Positions 17,128 through 25,537 of a DNA stretch of 31,926 nt are shown in pieces; within the stretch, counting starts at the first letter, position 1, and every line of letters starts with the position of its first letter. The position numbers were made by a program, and so were the translations under genes. The notes beneath the pieces are model-generated. The model did not search any database and was not told where the DNA came from. It was given only the letters and a program-made list of their open reading frames with translations. This DNA is from W11650 sp963545585 (GTDB taxonomy: Bacteria > Bacillota > Clostridia > Lachnospirales > Vallitaleaceae): the NCBI GenBank assembly GCA_963545585.1, contig CAUUKX010000012.1:1-31926 (forward strand). The letters run 5' to 3'.

Positions 17128-17967
17128 TTACAAAAAATAATTCATTCCGCCCCGATAAGAGAAAGGATCCGCCGTAAAGCTGTTTTTATAAGAGTTTTGT
17201 AATAAAGAATCTCTTATTCCCTTGCCAGACGCAAGCTTATCCGCCTGAGAATAGCGCTGATATTCCTGGCTTCTGGCAATCCGGCCATAAGCGTCGTCTA
17301 TCCCGGCGTACTTATCCTTAGACGCTGTTTTAGGCTTTTTTGCCCAATTTTGATTCAACGAATTTTTCACCCGCTCATACGCATCCGTTGCCGCCGTTAC
17401 CTTGTAAGTCTGACCGCTTTTGCCGTTTCCTGCCTGCTGCCCAAGCCCATTTCCCCGACCTGCATTTAGCAGATATCTTTGATACATTCCGGCCGTGGAA
17501 TAATCCGGCTTCTTATCCGACAGTTTGGCGCTTAACTCGGCTTTGCCGTCCTTATCAAAATTAACGGCCAGCGATTCATAGGATGCTCCGGCTGCGGCCG
17601 CATTAGCGGCTGCTCCCCGCTGCATTTCGGCTGCGTTTTGGATTTTTGTTTCCATTTTCTTGGAAAACTTTGAATCCGTCCGCATTTTGTCAACTAATTC
17701 TTCTGCCAGATTCACTGCCGGTTTATCACCGATTCCTTTTGAAGTTGTGGTATTCTTTCCGATGCCAAAAGTAATCCCCGGATATTTTTTGGATAAACTC
17801 TCAACAAAAGACTTCCTCTTTTGCGCTTCCGGATTCTCCTTCTTTTTGGCTGCCGCTGGCTGATTGGCCTGATTCAGTTCCTTAATCTGCGCCGCCGTCA
17901 TCGACTGACTGGTTCTGCCGTACAGTTTATAAGGATATAACTGTGTACTATTCACTCCTGTTACCAT
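17128..17967 (-). CDS. Hypothetical 279-aa hydrophilic protein
   Basis: No signal peptide, membrane segment or catalytic motif is visible. The N-terminal 60 residues are Gln/Ala/Lys-rich, followed by a compact-looking segment KKYPGITFGIGKN (about 60-72) and a helical, Lys/Asp-rich region. The C-terminal third has many Tyr/Gln/Ser/Gly and ends DPFSYRGGMNYFL. The overall style recalls small DUF proteins of Lachnospiraceae that begin with a YPYKLYG-like segment, but I cannot name the family. AAAGGAG precedes the ATG, and a consensus-like promoter lies at 18089-18117. It is a single gene. Confidence 0.8.
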   Translation of the reverse strand: MVTGVNSTQLYPYKLYGRTSQSMTAAQIKELNQANQPAAAKKKENPEAQKRKSFVESLSKKYPGITFGIGKNTTTSKGIGDKPAVNLAEELVDKMRTDSKFSKKMETKIQNAAEMQRGAAANAAAAGASYESLAVNFDKDGKAELSAKLSDKKPDYSTAGMYQRYLLNAGRGNGLGQQAGNGKSGQTYKVTAATDAYERVKNSLNQNWAKKPKTASKDKYAGIDDAYGRIARSQEYQRYSQADKLASGKGIRDSLLQNSYKNSFTADPFSYRGGMNYFL

Positions 17968-18088
17968 TTTTTCAACTCCTTTCTTTTGGTTTCCAACTTC
18001 ATTTTTCCGGCCAAAGTGCCGCTGCCTGATCAGCGCCTGCCCAAACCGGTAAAATTAAAGTTCTGAGTACCTCCTTGTACCCATAATT

Positions 18089-18117
18089 ATTATAAACTTC
18101 TTTCGTCAAATTTACAA
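18089..18117 (-). promoter_or_regulatory. SigA-type promoter of the 279-aa gene
   Basis: On the minus strand TTGTAA (18112-18117), a 17-base spacer and a perfect TATAAT (18089-18094). The leader is about 115 bases and contains a second AAGGAGG-like stretch (GTACAAGGAGGTAC, near 18068-18081) with no start codon nearby. The rest of 17968-18288 holds nothing else I can support. Confidence 0.7.
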
Positions 18118-18288
18118 GCCCATTTTTAAGTTTTAAATCATCTTAATATTCTCGCTTCAATCAAAATACACAAAGCGGCCAAAATCTTATTTTTAAACGC
18201 TTTCTCCAAACTTTTTTATCAAATTTGCAAGCTCTTTTTCCGCTTGGGGACAAATTTACCATCCGCTCAGTCCGTCAAAAGTGCCATT

Positions 18289-19572
18289 TTATTCTTCGAC
18301 CCGGTAGCAACTTTTTAAATCAATCAATTCCTTCATATGCTGCAAAGCCGCCATCGCTTTTTCAAAATTGCTCTGCACCAGCCGGTGCGTAATAATGATA
18401 ATGCCGGCCTGTCCCGACTGCTCGTGAAGCTCCTGCAAAATATTCTCAATGCTGATTTGGTGGCGGGCAAAAACCTCAGTAATCTTATTGAGCACCCCAA
18501 TTTCATCCTTGACTACCAGCCGCAGGAAATATTTGGCTTCCATCTCCTCCGCGGTCTTCATCGCCGCCGGCAGATTCGGCCGCCATAAGCCCTTGCCGCC
18601 TACGCCCATTTTTCTGTTTTTGGCACTCTCCATAATATCCGATACCACCGCCATCGCCGTCGGCATCTCGCCTGCCCCCGGTCCGTAAAACATGGTTTGG
18701 CCGACAGCGCTGCCGTACAGGTAAATGGCGTTAAACTCATTTTTAACCGAAGCCAGCGGATGCGTTTCTTTGAGCAGCGTCGGCTCAACCGATATTTCCG
18801 CTTTGCCGTTATCCTGCTTGGCCACGCCAATCAGCTTAATGACATAGCCAAACTCTTTCACCGCCCGAATATCCTCTAAGGTTACACCAGAAATGCCTTT
18901 AATCTTAACATCCTCCAACTTTAGTCCCATTGAAAAAGCCAAAGACGCCAAAATTGTCATTTTTCGGGCAGCATCAAAGCCTTCCACATCATTAGTCGGA
19001 TTCGGCTCGGCAAAACCAAGCTCCTGCGCCTGTTTCAGCGCTACTTCATAATCCAAGCCACTTTCCGCCATTTGCGTCATGATATAATTGGTCGTACCGT
19101 TGACAATCCCCATCACCTTATAGATTTCATCCGAAGCCAAACCCTGCACCAACCCGCGCAAAACCGGAATTCCTCCGGCCACGCTGGCTTCATAGCACAA
19201 ATCCGCTTCATACTCGGCCGCCAGCCGGTGCAGCCGCACGCCGTAACCAGCAATCACATCCTTATTGGCCGTCACCACTGACTTGCCGTTTTGCAGCGCC
19301 TCGGTAATATACTGATACGCCGGCTCCAGTCCGCCCAAAAGCTCAACTATGATATCAATTTCCGGGTCATTGACAATCCGGCTGTAATCCGTCGTCAAAA
19401 GCTCCGCCGGAATTTCCAGTTTTCTGGCTTTGGCAATATCCCTGACCAAAATCTTTTTAATCGTCAGTTCGCTGTTTATCTGCTGAGCAATCGCCGCCGC
19501 ACGGTCTGTCAGCAGTTTATATACTCCGCCGCCAACCGTTCCCAGCCCCAATAATCCAATCCCAATCTTCAA
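18289..19572 (-). CDS. hom: Homoserine dehydrogenase (TTG start)
   Basis: Catalyses NAD(P)H-dependent reduction of aspartate semialdehyde to homoserine, the branch to threonine and methionine. The Rossmann motif GLGTVG lies at residues 9-14. NGTTNYIMTQM and the family signature GFAEPNPTNDVEGFDAARK mark the catalytic domain. The C-terminal ~85 residues (from FLRLVVKDEIGVLNKI) are an ACT domain for amino-acid feedback. The start is TTG at 19572, giving MKIGIGLLG with AGGAG 8 bases ahead. An ATG at 19662 would add 30 unlikely residues and overlap ung. At 427 aa it matches Firmicute enzymes. It starts 10 bases after ung, an odd operon partner. Confidence 0.95.
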   Translation of the reverse strand: MKIGIGLLGLGTVGGGVYKLLTDRAAAIAQQINSELTIKKILVRDIAKARKLEIPAELLTTDYSRIVNDPEIDIIVELLGGLEPAYQYITEALQNGKSVVTANKDVIAGYGVRLHRLAAEYEADLCYEASVAGGIPVLRGLVQGLASDEIYKVMGIVNGTTNYIMTQMAESGLDYEVALKQAQELGFAEPNPTNDVEGFDAARKMTILASLAFSMGLKLEDVKIKGISGVTLEDIRAVKEFGYVIKLIGVAKQDNGKAEISVEPTLLKETHPLASVKNEFNAIYLYGSAVGQTMFYGPGAGEMPTAMAVVSDIMESAKNRKMGVGGKGLWRPNLPAAMKTAEEMEAKYFLRLVVKDEIGVLNKITEVFARHQISIENILQELHEQSGQAGIIIITHRLVQSNFEKAMAALQHMKELIDLKSCYRVEE

Positions 19573-19582
19573 TCCTTTTCTC

Positions 19583-20260
19583 CTATCTGATCGTCCAATC
19601 AATCTCGGTTTCTCCGTTTCGGCGCAAAAACTCATTGGCTTTGCTAAACGGCTTGGAGCCAAAAAATCCCCGGTAAGCCGACAGCGGCGAGGGATGTGCC
19701 GATTCTAAAATTAAATGCTGCCGCCCGGTAATCAGGCTTTTCTGACGACGGGCATCATTGCCCCATAAAATGAAAACTACCGGCTTCTCCCGCTGATTCA
19801 GCTTACGGATAACCTCGGCTGTAAAGGTTTCCCAGCCCATGCCCCGATGAGAAGCAGCCTGATAAGCTCTGACCGTCAAAACTGCATTCAGCAGCATCAC
19901 GCCCTGCTCCGCCCAAGCACACAGGTCGCCGTGTGCCGCCGGCGGAATCCCCAAATCATCTGCCAACTCTTTATAAATATTAATAAGGGACGGCGGAATT
20001 TCAACCTCTTTTGACACGCTGAAAGCCAGACCATTGGCCTGTCGGTCATTAAAATAAGGATCTTGCCCCAAAATCAAAACCTTCACGTCCTGATAGGCCG
20101 TCTTATGAAAAGCCGAATAAATCTCCTGCATCGGCGGAAAAACTTTCCGGCTGCGGTATTCTTGAATCAAAAACGAACGCAACTCCTGATAATACGGCTT
20201 TTCCAGCTCCAGCTGCAATATTGCCTGCCAGTCATTATGAAATATCTGTTTCATCGCCAT
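19583..20260 (-). CDS. ung: Uracil-DNA glycosylase, family 1
   Basis: Removes uracil from DNA in base-excision repair. At 225 aa it is the usual length. The water-activating loop reads GQDPYF (65-70), with catalytic D67 present but the usual final His replaced by F70. The uracil-binding FILWGNDA (163-170) and the leucine-loop motif HPSPLSAYRGF (189-199) are intact. The start at 20260 has AGGAAG ahead; a second ATG two codons on is also possible. It is followed closely by hom and preceded by a 138-base gap after gltX. Confidence 0.94.
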   Translation of the reverse strand: MAMKQIFHNDWQAILQLELEKPYYQELRSFLIQEYRSRKVFPPMQEIYSAFHKTAYQDVKVLILGQDPYFNDRQANGLAFSVSKEVEIPPSLINIYKELADDLGIPPAAHGDLCAWAEQGVMLLNAVLTVRAYQAASHRGMGWETFTAEVIRKLNQREKPVVFILWGNDARRQKSLITGRQHLILESAHPSPLSAYRGFFGSKPFSKANEFLRRNGETEIDWTIR

Positions 20261-20360
20261 CCTCTGTTTCTTCCTATTACATTGGTTTCCATTTGTATTC
20301 CTGTCCGGACAAAAGCACGCCTGCTTCTTTGAAATCCTAAGAATTCAAGTATAATTTTCC

Positions 20361-20385
20361 GTCAAAAGCTTCTATCCGCTTTTGA
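20361..20385. terminator. Hairpin after gltX
   Basis: GTCAAAAGC (20361-20369) pairs perfectly with GCTTTTGAC (20377-20385). It lies 14 bases past the gltX stop codon. It lacks a T tract on the minus strand, so it is a weak terminator at best and could instead protect the gltX 3' end. Confidence 0.45.
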
Positions 20386-20398
20386 CCGTTCCGGGCTT

Positions 20399-21865
20399 TT
20401 ATTTCTTTAACTTTTCAATCGAACTTCTGACCCTCTTTAAAGCCTCATTTTTGCCCAATATTTTCAGAATTTCAAAAGCGCCGCCGGGCGTTGATTCCTG
20501 ACCGGAAACTGCTATCCGCAGCGGCCAGAGCATCATACCGGTTTTAATCTCATGCGCCTTTAAATAGTCCATGACCGTATTATGAAGATTATTCTGCGTC
20601 CAGTCTCCAATCTGCTCCAGCACTGGCAAAATCTGCTCCAGCATGGTCAGCACCGTTTCCGGGCTTGTTTTCATCTTTTTATTGGTATAAAGTTCTTCGC
20701 CAAACTCCGGCATTTCTTTGAAAAAGGCCAATAACGGAACCGCATCGTTTAAGGTTTCCACTCTGGTTTTGGCCAAAGCTGCCATAAACGGCAAATCCAG
20801 ATCCGGATTGGTATCAAAATGCGCTTTCAGCATTGGTTCCACCTTTTGGTAAAAGCTCTCGTCCGACAGCTTTTTGATATATTCACCATTTAGCCAGCGG
20901 AACTTCTGCATATCAAACACCGCCGGCGACTTCTTAATCTGATGATAGTCAAACTGCTCCACCAGCTCCTCTAAAGACAGGATTTCATTTTCATCCTTCG
21001 GACTCCAACCCAAAAGCGCCACAAAGTTAATAATCGCCTCATTTAAAAAGCCCTGCTCCAGTAAGTCCTCATAGGAAGAATGACCCAAACGCTTGCTCAG
21101 TTTTTTATGTTCCTCATCGGTAATCAGCGGCACATGCACATAGGTTGGAATCTCCCAGCCAAATGCTTCATACAGCCGGTTATACTTGGGCGAACTGGAC
21201 AAATACTCATTTCCTCTGACCACATGGCTGATGGCCATCAGATGGTCGTCTACCACATTGGCAAAATTATAGGTCGGATAGCCGTCTGATTTAATCAAAA
21301 TCATATCCTCTAATTCATTGTTGGGTACGGTAATATCGCCGAAAATCACATCGGAAAAAGTCGTCGTGCCTTCGCTCGGATTGTTCTGCCGAATCACATA
21401 AGGCTCTCCGGCTGCAAGCTTCGCTTCAATTTCCTCGGGGCTGAGGTGCAGGCAATGCTTATCGTAACGATATACTCCCTTTTCTGCTTCCTGCTCATTT
21501 TTCAGCTTCTCCAAACGCTCCTCGCTGCAAAAGCAGTAATAGGCTTCGCCCTTTTCAATCAATTCTTTGGCGTATTTTAAATAAAGCCCCGCTTTCTGAC
21601 GGTCGCTCTGGACATAAGGACCGTAACCGCCGTCCTTATCCGGGCCTTCGTCATGCTTTAAGCCGGCAAAATCCATTGTCCGGTAAATAATATCCAGCGC
21701 CCCGTCCACCTGTCTGACCTGATCGGTGTCCTCAATCCGCAGCAAAAAGTCGCCGCCGCCGTGCTTGGCAATCAAATAGGCGTATAAAGCGGTTCTTAAA
21801 TTGCCGACATGCATTCTGCCGGTCGGACTGGGTGCAAATCTGGTTCTGATTCTTTGATTTTTCAT
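20399..21865 (-). CDS. gltX: Glutamyl-tRNA synthetase
   Basis: A class I synthetase that charges tRNA-Glu (and in many Firmicutes tRNA-Gln, later amidated by GatCAB). The HIGH-type motif is HVGN (19-22) within FAPSPTGRMHVGN, and the KMSKS-type motif is KLSKR (255-259). A CFC...CLH zinc-type site is seen at C111, C113, C138 and H140, comparable to the E. coli enzyme. Length is 488 aa, typical for the bacterial discriminating/non-discriminating form. GGAAAGGA precedes the ATG. Promoter at 21898-21926. Confidence 0.96.
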   Translation of the reverse strand: MKNQRIRTRFAPSPTGRMHVGNLRTALYAYLIAKHGGGDFLLRIEDTDQVRQVDGALDIIYRTMDFAGLKHDEGPDKDGGYGPYVQSDRQKAGLYLKYAKELIEKGEAYYCFCSEERLEKLKNEQEAEKGVYRYDKHCLHLSPEEIEAKLAAGEPYVIRQNNPSEGTTTFSDVIFGDITVPNNELEDMILIKSDGYPTYNFANVVDDHLMAISHVVRGNEYLSSSPKYNRLYEAFGWEIPTYVHVPLITDEEHKKLSKRLGHSSYEDLLEQGFLNEAIINFVALLGWSPKDENEILSLEELVEQFDYHQIKKSPAVFDMQKFRWLNGEYIKKLSDESFYQKVEPMLKAHFDTNPDLDLPFMAALAKTRVETLNDAVPLLAFFKEMPEFGEELYTNKKMKTSPETVLTMLEQILPVLEQIGDWTQNNLHNTVMDYLKAHEIKTGMMLWPLRIAVSGQESTPGGAFEILKILGKNEALKRVRSSIEKLKK

Positions 21866-21897
21866 TTTCCTTTCCCTCTTTTCTGATGATATTTTCC

Positions 21898-21926
21898 ATT
21901 TTACTATAAGGCCTGTTTTTTTTCAA
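21898..21926 (-). promoter_or_regulatory. SigA-type promoter of gltX
   Basis: On the minus strand TTGAAA (21921-21926), a 17-base spacer and TAAAAT (21898-21903). The transcript start would be only about 25 bases before the gltX ATG, so there is no room for a T-box leader. Confidence 0.6.
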
Positions 21927-21970
21927 TGGTTTTGTCGTTGAACTTTCTTTGTTTTTAAAAAAATAGATAT

Positions 21971-22124
21971 TATAAACTCAACTTTCCCATGTTCGTCAAA
22001 ACAGTCTTTTTTAGGTAGACCGCCCACCCGGGCAGAAAGCGAAGCTTTCGATCAGGGCTCGTTGCATGGACTCACTTTCCGAGCGGGATAGAGTCAAAAA
22101 AGACTATAGGAAATTTGAGTTATA
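21971..22124. repeat. Interspersed inverted-repeat element, copy 3
   Basis: A well-preserved 154-base copy. Left TATAAACTCAACTTTCCCAT is mirrored by right CTATAGGAAATTTGAGTTATA. The interior has GTCAAAACAGTC, a T run, AGGTAGACCGCCCACCCGGG, CAGAAAGCGAAGCTTTCGATCAGGG and a second inverted block GAGCGGGATAGAGTCAAAAAAGACT. The single strand could fold end to end. There is no open frame of note. It lies between divergent gltX and the lipoprotein gene. Confidence 0.85.
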
Positions 22125-22167
22125 AATTTTTAAATATATCTGTTGTCAAATCCTATAAAAAACATTA

Positions 22168-22476
22168 TAATAAATTCAACTTTCCTATGTTCGTCAAAAC
22201 CGTCTTTTTTAGGTAGGTCGCCCACCCGGGCAGAAAGCGGAGCTTTCGATCAGGGTAGGTCGCCCACCCGGGCAGAAACGCATAGTATTCCGAACGGAAC
22301 TGGATGCCAGCCCAACAAAGGCGTGCTGCTTTCAAGCGGGGCAGATTACTTTCCCGGCAAAATGCACAGCATTTCAGTTAGGGCAAGTGCCGCCCGGATA
22401 GAATGCGAATGTCTCGACCAGAGTGTGCTGCTGTTAAAAAGACTGCATTTTTCGGCAGTGGGAAAGCCTAATAATA
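22168..22476. repeat. Interspersed inverted-repeat element, copy 4 (enlarged)
   Basis: The longest copy. The left end TAATAAATTCAACTTTCCTATGTTCG matches copy 3. The right end GTGGGAAAGCCTAATAATA is a decayed inverse. Inside, a 42-base unit is repeated: the 25-base block beginning GGTAGGTCGCCCACCCGGG occurs at 22212-22236 and again at 22254-22278. It ends about 18 bases before the start codon of the M23-like lipoprotein gene, so it forms most of that gene's upstream region. Confidence 0.75.
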
Positions 22477-22493
22477 AAAAAAGGAGGAAGAGT

Positions 22494-24095
22494 ATGTGGC
22501 GAAGTTTCTGTTTGATTTTTTTCTGTATTTTCCTGATTGCCTGCGCTTCAAAAGCAGACTCGCGGCCGGTAACTTCCATCCGCTTTACCCCGCTTAACTT
22601 CCCGTACAGCAATTTAGGCGAATTTACCCTTTCCGCCTCCCAGCATCAGGAACAGCTTCAGCTTTTTTTGACAGTTTTTGATGCTATCTTTGCGCACAGC
22701 CAAATTGATGATGATGCTGACCTGCCCGGACTTCCCCATACTTTTTCCTTACAGCTTTTTTCCGGCACGGTCTTAACCGCCATTTACCGGCTGTCCTTTG
22801 ACTTTGAAAAGGATATTGCTTTCCTCCAAAACGAGCGTCATATTTACGCCGTGGCACCGGAATACTTTCATCAGATTATCGAAACCGGCTATTTTAACAT
22901 GATTTTTCGCAAAAATCACGCTCCGGCCGCACAGTTTTATTTAAACAGCAAGGATATTAAATACTCCGTTTCCGGCACATGGAACTATGAAACCTACCAA
23001 AATAATTTTTTATCCTATCAAATTAACAGCCAGCAGGAGCAGTCAACCCATTATATTGTGACGGATACTGCCTTTCATTTGACCTATACCTTTGCGGAAA
23101 AGCCGCCCGATTATGTCTATGAAACGATTCGGGTCGGCGGACAAACAGTTAAAAATCACGCCCTGTTAAGCTCAAACAGCCTTGAAATCCCTGTGCAGGA
23201 AGGTGATTATACCTATGAAGTGGAGGCGGTTTGGTCTGATTCAGAGCTGCCCTATAACGCAGCACTAACCTATGTTTTTCAAATTGAGGTGAATTATCCG
23301 CCGAAGATTAAATTGGACTTGGCTGCGACCGCCGGTTTTCCGATTGCGGTAACAATTGAAAACTACGATTCCGGCGGCCGAATCAGTGCCGCTTCGGCTC
23401 TGTGGGAAAATGAAATCAGTCTGACCCTAATCAACGGAAAATATTACGGTCTATTGCCGGTGCCGGCAGATGCGACCGCCGGTGAATATGAGCTGACAAT
23501 TACCGGCAGTGGCAGCAGCGAAACCTTACTATATAAAGAAAACCTGACTGTATCGACTGGTACGGCCGAAACAGCTGCCGTCAGTCCTAAAAACGCCTCC
23601 CTGTTAAGCAAAAAAGCAGAAACTGACTCCTATTATCTGGCTCTGGCTAAAAAAATTACCGGCTCTTCCCACGCTGAAAAGCTGTGGCACGGTGTTTTCA
23701 ACTATCCGGCCGCCGTTCCCGTTACCTATATCTACGGGCAAACATTAACTCACCGGGATTTTTCCTATCAGCCTTTTTGTCAGCTTTATGCTTTTACTGG
23801 CGATACGGATATTTTAGCTGCTGCCAACGGCAGTGTCCGGGTAGCCGAACAAACACCTGAAGGCGGTTATACCGTTGTAATCGACCACGGACTGGGAGTA
23901 TTTAGCGTTTATTCCGAGCTGTCGGAGCTATCCGTCAGTGCCGGCAGCTATGTTTTTGCCCGGCAGAAAGTAGGCCGCTGCACCAAAACGGAAGAAATAC
24001 CGGCTCTGGTTTTCGCTTACGGCATTATCGTCAACGGATACTATGTTAACCCCCGTGCTTTTTTTGAGCATGATCCGATTTCCTTTTATAAATAA
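22494..24095 (+). CDS. Lipoprotein with a degenerate M23 peptidase-like domain
   Basis: A 533-aa protein with signal MWRSFCLIFFCIFLIAC and lipobox LIAC (Cys17). Residues about 25-230 are unrecognised, and 250-380 look like β-sandwich repeats. The last ~130 residues follow the M23 (LytM) pattern: DILAAANGSV, GGYTVVIDHGLGVFSVYSEL, then a GSYVFARQKVG turn. The zinc ligands are missing: the first HxxxD is not in place and the HxH motif is replaced by FAYGIIVNG. It is therefore probably a non-enzymatic LytM-like factor that binds or regulates at the cell wall. The start at 22494 has AAGGAGGAAG ahead; the frame is open to 22143, but that extension is repeat element. Its TAA stop lies in the end of the next repeat copy. 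Confidence 0.82.
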   Translation: MWRSFCLIFFCIFLIACASKADSRPVTSIRFTPLNFPYSNLGEFTLSASQHQEQLQLFLTVFDAIFAHSQIDDDADLPGLPHTFSLQLFSGTVLTAIYRLSFDFEKDIAFLQNERHIYAVAPEYFHQIIETGYFNMIFRKNHAPAAQFYLNSKDIKYSVSGTWNYETYQNNFLSYQINSQQEQSTHYIVTDTAFHLTYTFAEKPPDYVYETIRVGGQTVKNHALLSSNSLEIPVQEGDYTYEVEAVWSDSELPYNAALTYVFQIEVNYPPKIKLDLAATAGFPIAVTIENYDSGGRISAASALWENEISLTLINGKYYGLLPVPADATAGEYELTITGSGSSETLLYKENLTVSTGTAETAAVSPKNASLLSKKAETDSYYLALAKKITGSSHAEKLWHGVFNYPAAVPVTYIYGQTLTHRDFSYQPFCQLYAFTGDTDILAAANGSVRVAEQTPEGGYTVVIDHGLGVFSVYSELSELSVSAGSYVFARQKVGRCTKTEEIPALVFAYGIIVNGYYVNPRAFFEHDPISFYK

Positions 24096-24235
24096 CTCAA
24101 CTTTCCCATAGTCGACAGGACAGTCTTTTTTAGGCAGATTGCCCGCCCGGGCAGAAACGCAATGCGCTTCGATTATGGCACCTGCTCTCTGAGCGGGACA
24201 GAGCCAAAAAGGCTATGGGAAAGTTGAGTAACTAA
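24090..24235. repeat. Interspersed inverted-repeat element, copy 5
   Basis: A 146-base copy with the best ends: left TAACTCAACTTTCCCATAG and right CTATGGGAAAGTTGAGTAA. The inner GACAGTCTTTTTTAGGCAG, GCCCGCCCGGGCAGAAACG and GAGCGGGACAGAGCCAAAAAGGCT blocks match copy 3. The TAA stop codon of the lipoprotein gene (24093-24095) is part of the left end. Its hairpin could terminate that transcript before the MFS gene. Confidence 0.87.
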
Positions 24236-24261
24236 TCATTATTCTATTAGGAGGTTCCTGA

Positions 24262-25524
24262 ATGAAAAACAAGTTCACGAAAAAAGAATTGAGCTGGATT
24301 GCTTATGATTGGGCCAATTCCGCATATTCTATGGCCGTCACTTCAACCATTTTACCGATTTTTTATACCAATGTGGCTGCCAAGAGTTTAACTGCCGTTG
24401 AAAAACAATATTATTGGGGAATCTCCAATACAGTTGCAACGATTATGGTTGCGGTACTGGCACCGGTTTTAGGCACAATTGCTGATTATAAAGGCTTTAA
24501 GAAAAAGTTTTTCTCGGCTTTTCTGGCAATCGGTCTGCTCTCAACTGCCGCCCTGTCGCTGGTACGGGAAGATAATTATATCTTTTGTCTGACCATTTAT
24601 GTCCTGTCTGTCCTTGGCTTTGGCGGCAGCAACCTGTTCTACGACTCTTTCCTGACCGACACGACGACCGAGGACCGATACGATAAAGTATCAACCTATG
24701 GCTATGCCTTTGGCTATATCGGCAGTTGTATTCCCTTTGTCATTTCAATCGCTATCATCATGAAAGCCGAAGCAATTGGCCTGACCACGCTTCTGGCTAC
24801 GCAGATTTCTTTTATTATTACTGCCGTCTGGTGGCTGGTTTTCTCGGTGCCGATCTTAAAAAATGTTGACCAACAGTATTATGTCGAGCAGGAAAAAAAT
24901 CCGATTTTCTCCTCGCTCCGCCGTTTGTTTAACACCTTAAAGAAAATCAACCACTACCGCAACGTCGTCCTGTTTTTAATTGCTTATTTCTTTTATATTG
25001 ACGGCGTACATACCATTATCAGTATGGCGACGGTTTACGCCAGCGGCATCGGCATTTCCAGCAATACCCTAATGATTGCGCTGTTGGTCGTTCAAATCAT
25101 TGCCTTTCCGGCCGCAATTATTTTCGGCCATGTTATTAATAAGTTTTCCGCTAAGATTTTGCTGACAGTCGCTATCTTGGTTTATGTACTGATTACCTAT
25201 ATCGGCTACCGGATGACGACACCGACTCACTTTTGGCTGTTGGCGGTACTGGTTGCCACGCAGCAGGGCGGGATTCAGGCCATTTCCCGTTCCTCTTTCG
25301 GTAAGCTGATTCCCAAGGAAAACTCAGCCGAGTTTTTTGGATTTTTCAGCATCTTCGGAAAGTTTTCGGCAGCAATGGGGCCGATGATTATCGGCGGCGT
25401 CGGCTATTTGACTAATAATACCAGGCTCGGCGTGCTGAGCCTGATTCCGCTGTTCCTTCTGGGACTGGTTTTCCTGCTGAAAGTGGATTTCAGTGCCAAG
25501 CCAGAAGCCGTTAAGGAAAAATAA
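24262..25524 (+). CDS. MFS transporter, UMF1 (Atg22-like) family
   Basis: A 420-aa polytopic membrane protein with about 12 hydrophobic segments. The N-terminal motif ELSWIAYDWANSAY is the hallmark of the UMF1/Atg22 branch of the major facilitator superfamily, whose yeast member exports amino acids from the vacuole. Bacterial substrates are unknown. Typical MFS features are GTIADYKGFKK between segments 2 and 3 and QGGIQAISRSSFGKLIPKE between later segments. AGGAGG precedes the ATG. It converges with the TPR gene, with only 13 bases between the two stops. Confidence 0.9.
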   Translation: MKNKFTKKELSWIAYDWANSAYSMAVTSTILPIFYTNVAAKSLTAVEKQYYWGISNTVATIMVAVLAPVLGTIADYKGFKKKFFSAFLAIGLLSTAALSLVREDNYIFCLTIYVLSVLGFGGSNLFYDSFLTDTTTEDRYDKVSTYGYAFGYIGSCIPFVISIAIIMKAEAIGLTTLLATQISFIITAVWWLVFSVPILKNVDQQYYVEQEKNPIFSSLRRLFNTLKKINHYRNVVLFLIAYFFYIDGVHTIISMATVYASGIGISSNTLMIALLVVQIIAFPAAIIFGHVINKFSAKILLTVAILVYVLITYIGYRMTTPTHFWLLAVLVATQQGGIQAISRSSFGKLIPKENSAEFFGFFSIFGKFSAAMGPMIIGGVGYLTNNTRLGVLSLIPLFLLGLVFLLKVDFSAKPEAVKEK

Positions 25525-25537
25525 GACGGCACATCTT

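Noticed and set aside
22143..22493. Long N-terminal extension of the M23-like lipoprotein frame
   Set aside because: It is translated from an interspersed repeat, has no ribosome binding site, and would bury a clear lipoprotein signal that has AAGGAGGAAG ahead of its own ATG.
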